From Ulvibacter antarcticus (GTDB lineage Bacteria > Bacteroidota > Bacteroidia > Flavobacteriales > Flavobacteriaceae), in the NCBI RefSeq assembly GCF_003688405.1, contig NZ_REFC01000011.1:372001-436000 (forward strand): a DNA stretch of 64,000 bases, read 5' to 3'. A program made the translations under genes and the position numbers. The notes under the pieces are model-generated. The model made no database searches, was not told where the DNA came from, and was given only the letters and a program-made list of their open reading frames with translations. Positions 45,039 through 53,069 of this stretch are shown here, in pieces. Positions within the stretch are counted from its first letter, which is position 1. Each line of letters opens with the position of its first letter.

Positions 45039-45067
45039 AACCTTCAGTGAAAACTGAGGGTTTTTTT
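45039..45067 (+). terminator. Terminator after tRNA-Cys (first copy)
   Basis: CCTTCAGT-GAAA-ACTGAGGG stem followed by seven T. The same hairpin is repeated at 45133-45161 as part of the 94-bp unit. Confidence 0.88.
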
Positions 45068-45098
45068 ATGGAGTTGAGTGGTTATTCTACAGTGGTTC

Positions 45099-45114
45099 CC
45101 CCGAGGCGTCGGGG
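45099..45114. repeat. 16-bp G/C palindrome in the second tRNA-end copy
   Basis: CCCCGA-GGCG-TCGGGG, a 6-bp stem with a 4-base loop. It lies where the tRNA T-loop should be. A near-copy with loop GGCT is at 45193-45208. Confidence 0.75.
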
Positions 45115-45132
45115 CGCTTGATGCCTCCAAAG

Positions 45133-45161
45133 AACCTTCAGTGAAAACTGAGGGTTTTTTT
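45133..45161 (+). terminator. Terminator hairpin (second copy)
   Basis: Identical to 45039-45067, shifted by exactly 94 bp as part of the tandem repeat. It may be redundant. Confidence 0.8.
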
Positions 45162-45192
45162 ATGGAGTTGAGTGGTTATTCTACAGTGGTTC

Positions 45193-45208
45193 CCCCGAGG
45201 CTTCGGGG
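45193..45208. repeat. 16-bp G/C palindrome in the third tRNA-end copy
   Basis: CCCCGA-GGCT-TCGGGG; one base differs from 45099-45114 in the loop. The unit stops after CTTGATGCC and the sequence then becomes unrelated. Confidence 0.75.
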
Positions 45209-45250
45209 CGCTTGATGCCGCTACTATAGTTTCAGAAAAAATAAAACAAA

Positions 45251-45967
45251 TTAATGGGATACATCTTCCACCGGTGGAATTGGTTTTTCTAAAGGATGTT
45301 CTTGTCCTGGAATTCGCTCAAGGCCTGCTTTCACTTCATTTGGAAAAATACCCTGTAATAACATTAATACACCAAAACCAGCGATAAGTATACTTACCCA
45401 TTTTTTTGTTTTAAAGATAAAACGAGGCGTCATTTTACTTTTCAATTTTTTAGCTAAAGTTATCTTCAGAAGGTCGGTTGAGAAAAATGTAACTAGGACA
45501 GTAGTAAGAAACCAAAACACCCCGTTATCTGAAGTTGTTAATGCATTTGCCATTATAATTGTTCCTATCCAACCGGCTAATACACCAAAATTTACGAAAT
45601 TGAGGAGAAAACCTTTCAGAAATAAACCTCCTAAATTCTTCTTTACGTTTACAGCGTAATGTTCCCTTGCTATTTTTATAAAAGATTTGGCAGTTCGGAT
45701 ATAAGATATGATTCCATAAGCGATTAAAACAGCACCTCCAAAAATGAGTAATCCTGGATCATCTTTTACTTTTTCAAGAATTTTACTTGTACTATAAAAG
45801 GCAATTAAAATAAAGATTATATCGGCTGCCATAGCCCCAAGATCGAAGAATAATCCTGCTTTAAAACCTTTGGTAATACTGGTTTCTATAAGTGTAAAAA
45901 AGACAGGTCCTATCGCAAACGCCAATAGGAATCCGTAAAATGCCGCATACAACAAACCATCAAACAT
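45251..45967 (-). CDS. LysE family translocator (amino acid exporter-like)
   Basis: A 238-residue inner-membrane protein with about six transmembrane helices. Seen: AAFYGFLLAFAIGPVFFTLIETSI at the N-terminus, the LysE/RhtB-type GPVFF motif, GFKAGLFFDLGAMAADI, and LNFVNFGVLAGWIG. The family exports amino acids or related solutes. The substrate here is unknown. It is convergent with the tRNA-Cys repeat region, its stop lying 30 bp after the truncated copy. Confidence 0.85.
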   Translation of the reverse strand: MFDGLLYAAFYGFLLAFAIGPVFFTLIETSITKGFKAGLFFDLGAMAADIIFILIAFYSTSKILEKVKDDPGLLIFGGAVLIAYGIISYIRTAKSFIKIAREHYAVNVKKNLGGLFLKGFLLNFVNFGVLAGWIGTIIMANALTTSDNGVFWFLTTVLVTFFSTDLLKITLAKKLKSKMTPRFIFKTKKWVSILIAGFGVLMLLQGIFPNEVKAGLERIPGQEHPLEKPIPPVEDVSH

Positions 45968-46025
45968 ATTTCGTAAAAATACAAATTTGTTTTTTCTGAA
46001 AGTGGCTTTCTAACGAATTATCGAA

Positions 46026-46700
46026 TTAATTGATAACTCGAATCCTTCCTCCGGCAAACTTCTTTTTGTTTACTTCTTTTGGGTTACCGTAGATATCAAT
46101 ATCTCCTCCAGCAGTAACCTTTGCAGTAACTTTTTCCGAAGCATTTACTTCAGCTTCACCTGCTGCGGTCACTTTAACTGTAGTATCCTGAGTTTGTAGT
46201 TCTCTTCCCTCAAAAATTCCACCTGTGTTTAATACAATATTTTGACTTTCAGCCATACCGGAAGCTTCAATAATACCTCCCGATACGGCCTTTATTTCTG
46301 CATGATTCACTTGTAAACCAACTTTTATCCTTCCACCCTCCTGCGATCTCAACTCGATCTTTTCCTGTTCTATCGCTTCATTAGACACGATTTTGGCACC
46401 TTCATTAGCGTCCAGGATATCAATGCTTGTGTAATAGACCTCAACAAAGGTTTTGTTTCCGTCGAAACGCTCGTCGAGATTCATGCGTATTTTAAGTGTG
46501 CCGTTGTCATTTATCACCTTTACACTTTCCGTTTTTTCTCCTTTAATTGCTACCTGATTTACATCAGATTTAATAAAGTTTACTTCAATAAGATCATATA
46601 CTTTGAGCTCATTAAAATCTCCGATATTTTTTTCAACTGTAGATTGTGCAAAAAGTGTTGCAGAAATAAAGAAGACTAATAAAAGTTGTGCTGATTTCAT
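46026..46700 (-). CDS. DUF2807 (head GIN-type) secreted protein
   Basis: A 224-residue protein with a signal peptide (residues 1-18, ending LFAQ) and a repetitive right-handed beta-helix-like domain typical of DUF2807: DFNELKVYDLIEVNFIKS, KIRMNLDERFDGNK, and then VTAAGEAEVNASEKVTAKVTAGGDIDIYGNPKEV at the C-terminus, with the G-G-D-I-x-I-x-G ending. It is expected in the periplasm or outside. The function is not established. Confidence 0.82.
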   Translation of the reverse strand: MKSAQLLLVFFISATLFAQSTVEKNIGDFNELKVYDLIEVNFIKSDVNQVAIKGEKTESVKVINDNGTLKIRMNLDERFDGNKTFVEVYYTSIDILDANEGAKIVSNEAIEQEKIELRSQEGGRIKVGLQVNHAEIKAVSGGIIEASGMAESQNIVLNTGGIFEGRELQTQDTTVKVTAAGEAEVNASEKVTAKVTAGGDIDIYGNPKEVNKKKFAGGRIRVIN

Positions 46701-46752
46701 ACCAATAGTTTTTAGTTTCTATAAAGACCTTTGAGTACTGGAAATGTTACAG

Positions 46753-48990
46753 TTAATTCTCGTAATCTTCTTTAGATCCCAGCATAATGAAGTCCAAATG
46801 TTTCTTTACCAGATCTGCATTTTTCACCTTCACATACACTTCATCACCCAGAACATATGTATTATTTGTTCGTTGACCCACTACAGCATACTGTTCCTGG
46901 TCGAAGGTATAATGATCGTCTCTTAAATCCTGTAAACGAACCATTCCTTCGCATTTATTAGAAACGATTTCTATATAAATTCCCCAATCAGTTACACCCG
47001 AAATTACTCCTAAAAAGTCCTGATCCTTGTGATCCTGCATATACTTAACCTGCATGTATTTTACACTGTCTCTTTCGGCATTAGCTGCGAGGTTTTCCAT
47101 TTCACTGGAATGCCCACATTTTTCCTCATAATCATCCTGTTTGGCAGATTTTTTACCGTCTAAATATCGTTGTAATAATCGATGTACCATTACATCCGGA
47201 TATCTTCTAATTGGTGAAGTAAAGTGAGTATAATAATCGAAAGAAAGTCCGTAATGCCCAATATTATTAGTAGTATACACAGCCTTACTCATACTTCGTA
47301 TTGCCAAAGTATCGATTAAATTTTGTTCTTTTTTACCTTGTACATCACTCAATAATTTATTCAAAGATTGAGAAGTAGATTTTCTATCTCGCGTATCCAA
47401 TTTATACCCAAAACGTTTGATTATATTCTCCAAAGCTGCAATTTTCTGATCATCCGGTTCGTCATGAACTCTATAAACAAAGGTCTTTTTCTCTCCTCCT
47501 TTATCGTGTTTTCCGATAAATTCGGCAACCGATCGATTTGCTAAAAGCATAAATTCTTCAATTAGCTTATTAGCATCTTTACTTTCTTTGAAATACACGC
47601 CGGCTGGATTACTATTTTCATCCAACTTAAATTTTACTTCCACTTTATCGAAAGAAATAGCACCATCCCGCATCCTATCTTTCCGAAGAATCTTAGCAAG
47701 GCGATCCATTTCTAAAATAGCCTCTGCAATTGGTTTATCTACCGCGTATTCTTTGTCGATAATCGAAATATCTGCAGGTATTTTTAATTGTAGATTATTA
47801 TTATTTTGGTTTGAAGAATCATTTGTTTCAATAATATGTTGTGCTTCCTCATACGCAAATCTCGCATCACTGTAGGTAACCGTTCTTCCATACCATTTTT
47901 TAACAACTTCTGCCTTTTTATTCATTTCGAAAACTGCAGAAAAAGTGTATTTTTCTTCATTAGGACGCAACGAACAAGCGCCATTTGATAATACTTCAGG
48001 CAACATTGGAACTACTCTATCTACTAAGTAAACTGAAGTTGCTCTTTCGTAAGCTTCATCGTCCAGAATTGTTCCTGTTTGTAAATAATGCGATACATCT
48101 GCAATGTGAATTCCGATTTCATAATTACCATTCTCCATTGTTTCAAACGATAAAGCATCATCGAAATCCTTAGCATCTTTTGGATCAATCGTAAACGTCA
48201 GCGTTTTTCGCATATCCCGACGTTTTTTAATTTCTTCGGAATTGATTTTCGTATCTATCTTATTTGCGAATTCTTCAACTTCAGCTGGAAACTCATAAGG
48301 TAAACCATACTGTGCTAAGATTGAATGAATCTCTGTATTATGCTCTCCCGGCATTCCAAGAACTTTCAGAACAGATCCAAAAGGAGAATCGGCTTTTTCG
48401 GGCCAATCTTCCATAAGAACCAACACTTTTTCACCATTTTTAGCGCCATTGATTTTATTCTTTGGAACAAAAATATCGGTGTGCATTTTATGATCGGTAA
48501 TATCCACAAAAGCGAAATTTTCCTGAACTTGAATAGTTCCTACAAATTCAGTTTTCTTACGTTCGATTATTTTAGTAATCTCACCTTCAGATTTACCTCC
48601 CTTTTTTCGTTTGAAAACGTAGACTTCAACAATATCACCGTTTAAGGCTTTATTTAGATTTTTATTGCTAACAAAAATATCGTCTTCCAGATCTTCAACA
48701 ATAATATAACCTTGACCACGTCCTGCAATATCAACCCTTCCGGTATAATAATTTTTGGAAGGTGTAAGTATATATTTTCCCCTTTCAATTTCTTGAATGG
48801 TTCCTTTTCCTTGAAAATCTTTGAGTTTTTTAATGATTTGATTGCGGCTACTTGCATCGTCTACTCCTAATTTTGCTGCAATCTGTTTGTAATTGTATGG
48901 CTGAGAATGGTCCTTCCGAAGAATCGCTAATATGCTTTGTGAAAGGTTTCCTATTTTCTGTTTCTTAGCCGTTTTTTTATTTTTTGGCAT
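46753..48990 (-). CDS. rnr: Ribonuclease R
   Basis: A 745-residue 3'-5' exoribonuclease. An N-terminal winged-helix-like part (LSQSILAILRKDHSQPYNYKQIA) is followed by two cold-shock domains (YYTGRVDIAGRGQGYIIVED), then the RNB catalytic domain with FTIDPKDAKDFDDALSF carrying the Asp residues, YEIGIHIADVSHYL, and a C-terminal S1 domain (VISGVTDWGIYIEIV). Roles: rRNA and mRNA decay, tmRNA-linked turnover. A near-consensus TACTTTTA element lies upstream. Confidence 0.95.
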   Translation of the reverse strand: MPKNKKTAKKQKIGNLSQSILAILRKDHSQPYNYKQIAAKLGVDDASSRNQIIKKLKDFQGKGTIQEIERGKYILTPSKNYYTGRVDIAGRGQGYIIVEDLEDDIFVSNKNLNKALNGDIVEVYVFKRKKGGKSEGEITKIIERKKTEFVGTIQVQENFAFVDITDHKMHTDIFVPKNKINGAKNGEKVLVLMEDWPEKADSPFGSVLKVLGMPGEHNTEIHSILAQYGLPYEFPAEVEEFANKIDTKINSEEIKKRRDMRKTLTFTIDPKDAKDFDDALSFETMENGNYEIGIHIADVSHYLQTGTILDDEAYERATSVYLVDRVVPMLPEVLSNGACSLRPNEEKYTFSAVFEMNKKAEVVKKWYGRTVTYSDARFAYEEAQHIIETNDSSNQNNNNLQLKIPADISIIDKEYAVDKPIAEAILEMDRLAKILRKDRMRDGAISFDKVEVKFKLDENSNPAGVYFKESKDANKLIEEFMLLANRSVAEFIGKHDKGGEKKTFVYRVHDEPDDQKIAALENIIKRFGYKLDTRDRKSTSQSLNKLLSDVQGKKEQNLIDTLAIRSMSKAVYTTNNIGHYGLSFDYYTHFTSPIRRYPDVMVHRLLQRYLDGKKSAKQDDYEEKCGHSSEMENLAANAERDSVKYMQVKYMQDHKDQDFLGVISGVTDWGIYIEIVSNKCEGMVRLQDLRDDHYTFDQEQYAVVGQRTNNTYVLGDEVYVKVKNADLVKKHLDFIMLGSKEDYEN

Positions 48991-49089
48991 TGTTTTAATT
49001 TAATTCCGGTAAAAGTACGCTTTCTAAATCAATAGAATAGCGATATTAATAAAGATTTAGTACCTTGTTAATGCCTCAGTAATGATAGT

Positions 49090-49329
49090 ATGGAAGACTT
49101 TGAAACCATTGCAATATTTACTTTTCCCAGCGAATACGTAGTACTTAAATTACTTTTCGACCAGCACGAAATTCGGTATGTTTTTTTACACGAAACTATG
49201 ATAGGTGTACTACCTTTTCACTCAAACGCTTTTGGCGGAATTAGATTACAGGTGCATAAAAACGATATAGAAGAAGCTAAACAAATTATGAGTGATCTCA
49301 ATAATCCTTCAGAAATGAGAATTGTTTAA
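49090..49329 (+). CDS. DUF2007 domain-containing small protein
   Basis: A 79-residue protein of the DUF2007 'putative signal transducing' type: ETIAIFTFPSEYVVLKLLFDQHEIRYVF and GGIRLQVHKNDIEEAKQIM. It is cytoplasmic and without signal peptide. The family resembles the GlnB/ACT-like ferredoxin fold, and the function is unknown. It is divergent from rnr and is followed by a 540-bp gene-free region. Confidence 0.78.
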   Translation: MEDFETIAIFTFPSEYVVLKLLFDQHEIRYVFLHETMIGVLPFHSNAFGGIRLQVHKNDIEEAKQIMSDLNNPSEMRIV

Positions 49330-49870
49330 ATCTTAGTTATCAACATCTATTACATATACATCTTTCTTTTTTTAAAAATTAAAATATAAAATGGTGATGA
49401 TGATAGGGTGTTAATATGTAGTATAACTTTTTCTATGTTTCCTTTGAATGAAAGTTTTCGCTAGTTACAGATAGCTTATCAACAAGTTGTGAGTTGTATT
49501 TTCTTCTGAAAAATAAGTGTTTAGCATATTTAATGAACAACTGTTTATAACCTTGTTGAACAACTCATTTTTAATAAGATTTTTCATTAAACTTGTTTGA
49601 AAATTACAATTTAGACCTCATAAGTTGAACATAACTGAAGCAGTTAAAAATTGTATTATCTACTTATTAATTGGTATTGTAAATAAAAGGGAACTTAGCA
49701 ACTTTAGTTTTAATAATCGCAACCTTATATATCAACAGCCTTGTTAACTAAATTGAGAGCTAAAGGTTAAGAACTAGTGAACGCTATGAAATTGAAATAA
49801 TTTACTGTGCCAATCCCTTCTAATTGGGTACTTATTAGAACTAAAGAGTATATTTGTAAAAACTTTCAAG
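49330..49870. other. 541-bp AT-rich gene-free region with DnaA-box-like words
   Basis: No ORF of note. TTATCAACA, one mismatch from the DnaA box TTATCCACA, occurs at 49337-49345 and 49476-49484, with a related ATATCAACA near 49728. Inverted repeats such as GTTGAACAAC (49555-49564) are present. The region is strongly A+T-rich. It could be a replication origin, a regulatory leader for rpiB, or simply a spacer. The window also carries mnmG, rnpA and two parS sites, all commonly origin-linked. This is inference. Confidence 0.4.
49849..49856 (+). promoter_or_regulatory. Candidate -7 element (TATATTTG) for rpiB
   Basis: An exact TAnnTTTG match 15 bp before the ATG at 49871. A TTG at 49824-49826 lies 22 bp upstream, close to the -33 spacing of the Bacteroidota promoter. 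Confidence 0.55.
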
Positions 49871-50302
49871 ATGAAAATAGCAATTGGTAATGATCACGCT
49901 GGAACCGAGTATAAAAATACAATTTCAGATTTTCTTAAAAAGGAAGGTCATGAGGTTGTAAATTATGGAACCAATACTAACGATAGTGTAGATTATCCAG
50001 ATTTTGTGCATCCGGTTGCCCAGGATGTTGAAAATGCAAAGGTAGATTTCGGAATTATTATCTGCGGAAGTGGAAATGGAGCGAATATGACTGCTAATAA
50101 ACATCAAAAAGTTCGTTCAGCGCTTTGTTGGACTAAAGAAATTACAGCCTTAGCCAGAGAACATAATGATGCGAATATTTTAAGTATTCCAGCACGTTTT
50201 ACAAGTGAACACCAAGCTGTGGAAATGGTTCAAACATTTTTAGACACTCCTTTTGCCGGTGGCCGTCATAAACTTCGTGTTGAAAAAATAGCCTGTTCAT
50301 AA
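49871..50302 (+). CDS. rpiB: Ribose-5-phosphate isomerase B
   Basis: A 143-residue enzyme of the pentose phosphate pathway interconverting ribose-5- and ribulose-5-phosphate. Seen: IAIGNDHAGTEYK at residues 3-15, DYPDFVHPVA, IIICGSGNGANMTANK with the catalytic Cys, and HNDANILSIPAR. The length is usual for RpiB. The CDF transporter starts 9 bp after its stop, probably co-transcribed. Confidence 0.93.
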   Translation: MKIAIGNDHAGTEYKNTISDFLKKEGHEVVNYGTNTNDSVDYPDFVHPVAQDVENAKVDFGIIICGSGNGANMTANKHQKVRSALCWTKEITALAREHNDANILSIPARFTSEHQAVEMVQTFLDTPFAGGRHKLRVEKIACS

Positions 50303-50311
50303 CTATAATGT

Positions 50312-51217
50312 ATGGCGCATTCTCATGATCATGCATCAACCGATTTAAAAGGTAGAAAACTTCTTGTTTCTATATTTTTAAATATTCTTATTACAGTGGC
50401 GCAAGCTGTTGGAGGTATCATTTCCGGTAGTTTGTCTTTACTATCCGATGCGCTTCATAACTTTAGTGATGTCCTTTCACTGATAGTGAGTTATGTAGCC
50501 GATCGCTACTCAAAAAAGGATGCTTCGACATCAAAGACATTTGGTTATAAGCGGGCTGAGATTATGGCGGCATTTATAAATGCTGCATCCTTAGTTATTG
50601 TTGCAATATATCTTATTTATGAGGCAGTGCTTCGGTTTCTTGATCCGCAAGAAATTGAAAGCGGGATTGTTATCTGGTTAGCATTATTAGGCATTATTGT
50701 GAACGGATTAAGTGTTTTATTGCTTCGGAAAGACTCTAAAGACAATATGAATATGCGTTCAGCATATCTGCATCTTTTTACTGATATGGCTGCATCTGTG
50801 GCTGTTTTAGTGGGCGGTTTGCTTATGAAATACTATGGTTGGTTTTGGGTAGATAGTGTTCTTACAGTTCTAATTGCCGCCTATCTATTAATTATGGGTT
50901 ACGATTTATTAAAAAGCTCATATCGGGTACTAATGCTTTTTACACCTAAAGAAGTTGATCCTGAAAAAATAAATACAGCACTTTCAGTAATCCCGGAAAT
51001 TAGTAATCTCCATCATATGCATATCTGGCAGCTCAATGAAAGTGAAACTCACCTTGAAGCTCATGTCGAATTTAAAAAAGATATCACTATTTCTGAATTT
51101 GATGGCATTTCAGAAGAAATAGAGGAGATTTTATTTCATAAATTTGGCATAAATCACGTGACAATTCAGCCGGAATACAACAAAGATGATCCCAAGGATA
51201 TTATTGTACAGGATTAA
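50312..51217 (+). CDS. Cation diffusion facilitator family transporter
   Basis: A 301-residue inner-membrane metal/proton antiporter (Zn, Co, Cd or Mn/Fe-type). An N-terminal histidine-rich HSHDH stretch precedes six transmembrane helices. The metal site HNFSDVLSL (H-x3-D) is in helix II and HLFTDMAAS (H-x3-D) in helix V. A cytoplasmic C-terminal domain has HHMHIWQLNES and LEAHVEF. The H/D pairs suggest a zinc-type CDF. It sits 9 bp after rpiB. Confidence 0.92.
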   Translation: MAHSHDHASTDLKGRKLLVSIFLNILITVAQAVGGIISGSLSLLSDALHNFSDVLSLIVSYVADRYSKKDASTSKTFGYKRAEIMAAFINAASLVIVAIYLIYEAVLRFLDPQEIESGIVIWLALLGIIVNGLSVLLLRKDSKDNMNMRSAYLHLFTDMAASVAVLVGGLLMKYYGWFWVDSVLTVLIAAYLLIMGYDLLKSSYRVLMLFTPKEVDPEKINTALSVIPEISNLHHMHIWQLNESETHLEAHVEFKKDITISEFDGISEEIEEILFHKFGINHVTIQPEYNKDDPKDIIVQD

Positions 51218-51298
51218 GCTTTAAATCTAAGTCCTAAAGCAAGTCAATAACCACCTAGGATTTAGCTTAAACTAAAAATATATTTAAGACGGTTTAAA

Positions 51299-51739
51299 AT
51301 GGATATAAGTATACAAGAGTTCGATGCGCTAGATATTTATGAGCTGTATGACCTGCTACGACTTCGTTCTGAAGTCTTCGTTGTTGAACAGGACTGTGTG
51401 TACCAAGATCTCGATGATAAAGACAGTAAAGCCTTACACATTATAGGTAAAAAAGAAGGTAGGGTTGTTGCTTATACCAGATGTTTTAAACCCGGAATCT
51501 ATTTTGAAGAAGCGTCAATTGGTAGAGTGGTTGTAGATGAAAAAGAGAGAAAATACGGATACGGACATGATATTATGAAAGCCTCCATAAAAGCCATAAA
51601 TGACCTATATAGAGTTAAAAAAATTAAACTTTCAGCTCAGACATATCTTATAAAATTCTACGAATCTCACGGATTTCAAACTACTGGCGAGGGATATTTA
51701 GAGGACGGTATCCCCCATATTGCAATGGTTACAGCTTGA
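51299..51739 (+). CDS. GNAT family N-acetyltransferase, ElaA-like
   Basis: A 146-residue acetyltransferase. Seen: LYDLLRLRSEVFVVEQDCVYQDLDDKD, the signature of the ElaA subgroup, YTRCFKPGIY, IGRVVVDEKERKYGYG with the acetyl-CoA loop, and FYESHGFQTTGEGYLEDGIPH. The target is not known. Its 3' end overlaps that of the opposite-strand 51729 gene by 11 bases. Confidence 0.88.
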   Translation: MDISIQEFDALDIYELYDLLRLRSEVFVVEQDCVYQDLDDKDSKALHIIGKKEGRVVAYTRCFKPGIYFEEASIGRVVVDEKERKYGYGHDIMKASIKAINDLYRVKKIKLSAQTYLIKFYESHGFQTTGEGYLEDGIPHIAMVTA

Positions 51740-52100
51740 TGAGTTTTTTCTGAAGGTTTAAATCTTCGAGCATTTCCTGAGTGAATTTATAATGTCCTTT
51801 CCGCGTAATTATTTTGAAACGCTGATTTCGCATCCGTGAAATAACGTCTAAGAACCTCCATTTTGATTTTAGTAAAATGGGCTTTTTAGACTTCAAACTA
51901 ATTTCAAAGTAATGCTTAATTCCTGCGCGTTCTGCGACTATATCCGGTGTGATAGTTTCATCACTACCTTTTTTGTGATAGGATTTTGGAGTTTCGAATC
52001 CTTCAAAATCGGCTTTAATGTTTTCGAAACCGTGATTTTCTAAATATGTAATTGAATCTTGGAGAATTTCTTCATTCTCAGCTTTATCTACTTGTACCAT
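51729..52100 (-). CDS. Hypothetical protein with PD-(D/E)XK nuclease-like core
   Basis: A 123-residue protein I do not recognise by family. The centre has TPDIVAERAGIKHYFEISLKS, which follows a P-D ... E-x-(hydrophobic)-K pattern reminiscent of the PD-(D/E)XK nuclease/endonuclease-like fold, with Glu and Lys in the right order, and a later basic helix (RNQRFKIITRKG). Most such small proteins are uncharacterised. It is convergent with the ElaA-like gene, overlapping at the 3' ends by 11 bases. Confidence 0.6.
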   Translation of the reverse strand: MVQVDKAENEEILQDSITYLENHGFENIKADFEGFETPKSYHKKGSDETITPDIVAERAGIKHYFEISLKSKKPILLKSKWRFLDVISRMRNQRFKIITRKGHYKFTQEMLEDLNLQKKLIKL

Positions 52101-52147
52101 AACCTACATGATACGAAAAATAAGGTGGAATCACTGTTAACGCGCTG

Positions 52148-52969
52148 TTAACTCTTTTTTGAACGTACCTCTCGATTAAAAGGAATTCCTAATTGTACTC
52201 CAATATTTTCGTCATCAGTAAGATCTGAAATATCAAGTCCGTATTGTATTTGAGAAGTATCGCTATAAACAAAAGTACCAAACATCCTATCCCAAATAGA
52301 AAGCATGTTTCCATAATTAGAATCGGTCCATGGAAGTTGGTAGTGATGGTGAAATTTATGCATATCAGGTGTGACAATTACATAGCTAAGCCCTTTGTCC
52401 ATCCAAATTGGCAAGGAAATATTGGCGTGAGTAAAGTAGGTGAAAATTACAGACAGTATGCGATAAAAGAAATAGAATGCAATTGGCATTCCGGTTATTA
52501 TTACCGCAACCAAAGCAAAACTCTCACGGATAATAAAATCGAATGGATGATGCCTCGTTCCCGTGGTAGCATCCACATTTTTATCGCTATGATGAACAAT
52601 ATGAAGTCGCCACATCCATTTTACCTTATGCAGTAAATAATGAACACCATATTGAGCAATAAGATCTAAAATCATGATGGATACCAGTAATTTTATCCAA
52701 ACAGGCGCTTCAAAAAGGTGTAAAAGACCAAATTTACTTTCGTCCAACCAAATAAAGATGCCCACGGTAGTTATTCCGAAGAGGGCATTGATAATCATTA
52801 CAAATAGAAGTAAAACAAGGTTTGTTCTTGCATGTCGCCATTTTTTGTAGGGAAGCTTCACTAAGCTGTAATAACCTTCTAATAGCCAGAAAAACGCCAG
52901 ACAAAAAAACACCCATCCGGCTTTCATCCAAATGGGCATGGTTTCAAAAAAGTTCAAAAAAGACTCCAA
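52148..52969 (-). CDS. Sterol desaturase/fatty acid hydroxylase family protein
   Basis: A 273-residue membrane enzyme with four or five hydrophobic segments and the eight-histidine di-iron signature: HYLLHK, HIVHHSD, HHPFD and HKFHHHY in order. The family hydroxylates or desaturates lipids or sterol-like compounds. The likely start is TTG at 52969, as homologues have a similar short N-terminus before MPIW; the alternative ATG is at 52939. The real substrate is unknown. Confidence 0.87.
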   Translation of the reverse strand: MESFLNFFETMPIWMKAGWVFFCLAFFWLLEGYYSLVKLPYKKWRHARTNLVLLLFVMIINALFGITTVGIFIWLDESKFGLLHLFEAPVWIKLLVSIMILDLIAQYGVHYLLHKVKWMWRLHIVHHSDKNVDATTGTRHHPFDFIIRESFALVAVIITGMPIAFYFFYRILSVIFTYFTHANISLPIWMDKGLSYVIVTPDMHKFHHHYQLPWTDSNYGNMLSIWDRMFGTFVYSDTSQIQYGLDISDLTDDENIGVQLGIPFNREVRSKKS

Positions 52970-53069
52970 ATTAGCTTTTCATTTTGTTTACTGATATAAA
53001 TATAAAGCATGTCAGTTCGAGTGAATTGGAAAGAGCGTTACGAATTTCCAATAAGTATCGAGGACCAGC

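Larger units (their letters stand above)
45004..45219 (+). repeat. Tandem copies of the tRNA-Cys 3' end plus terminator
   Basis: Copy A (45004-45086, 83 bp) is the 3' part of the tRNA and its terminator region. Copy B (45087-45180, 94 bp) repeats it almost exactly. Copy C (45181-45219) is a truncated copy ending after CTTGATGCC. In copies B and C the T-loop bases GAATC are replaced by the 16-bp palindromes at 45099 and 45193, so these are not functional tRNAs. CCA is kept in copy B. Seen directly; the origin (slippage, recombination, or a former integration) is inference. Confidence 0.92.

Noticed and set aside
45087-45219. Additional tRNA genes after tRNA-Cys
   Set aside because: They lack the 5' half and have a palindrome in place of the T-loop.
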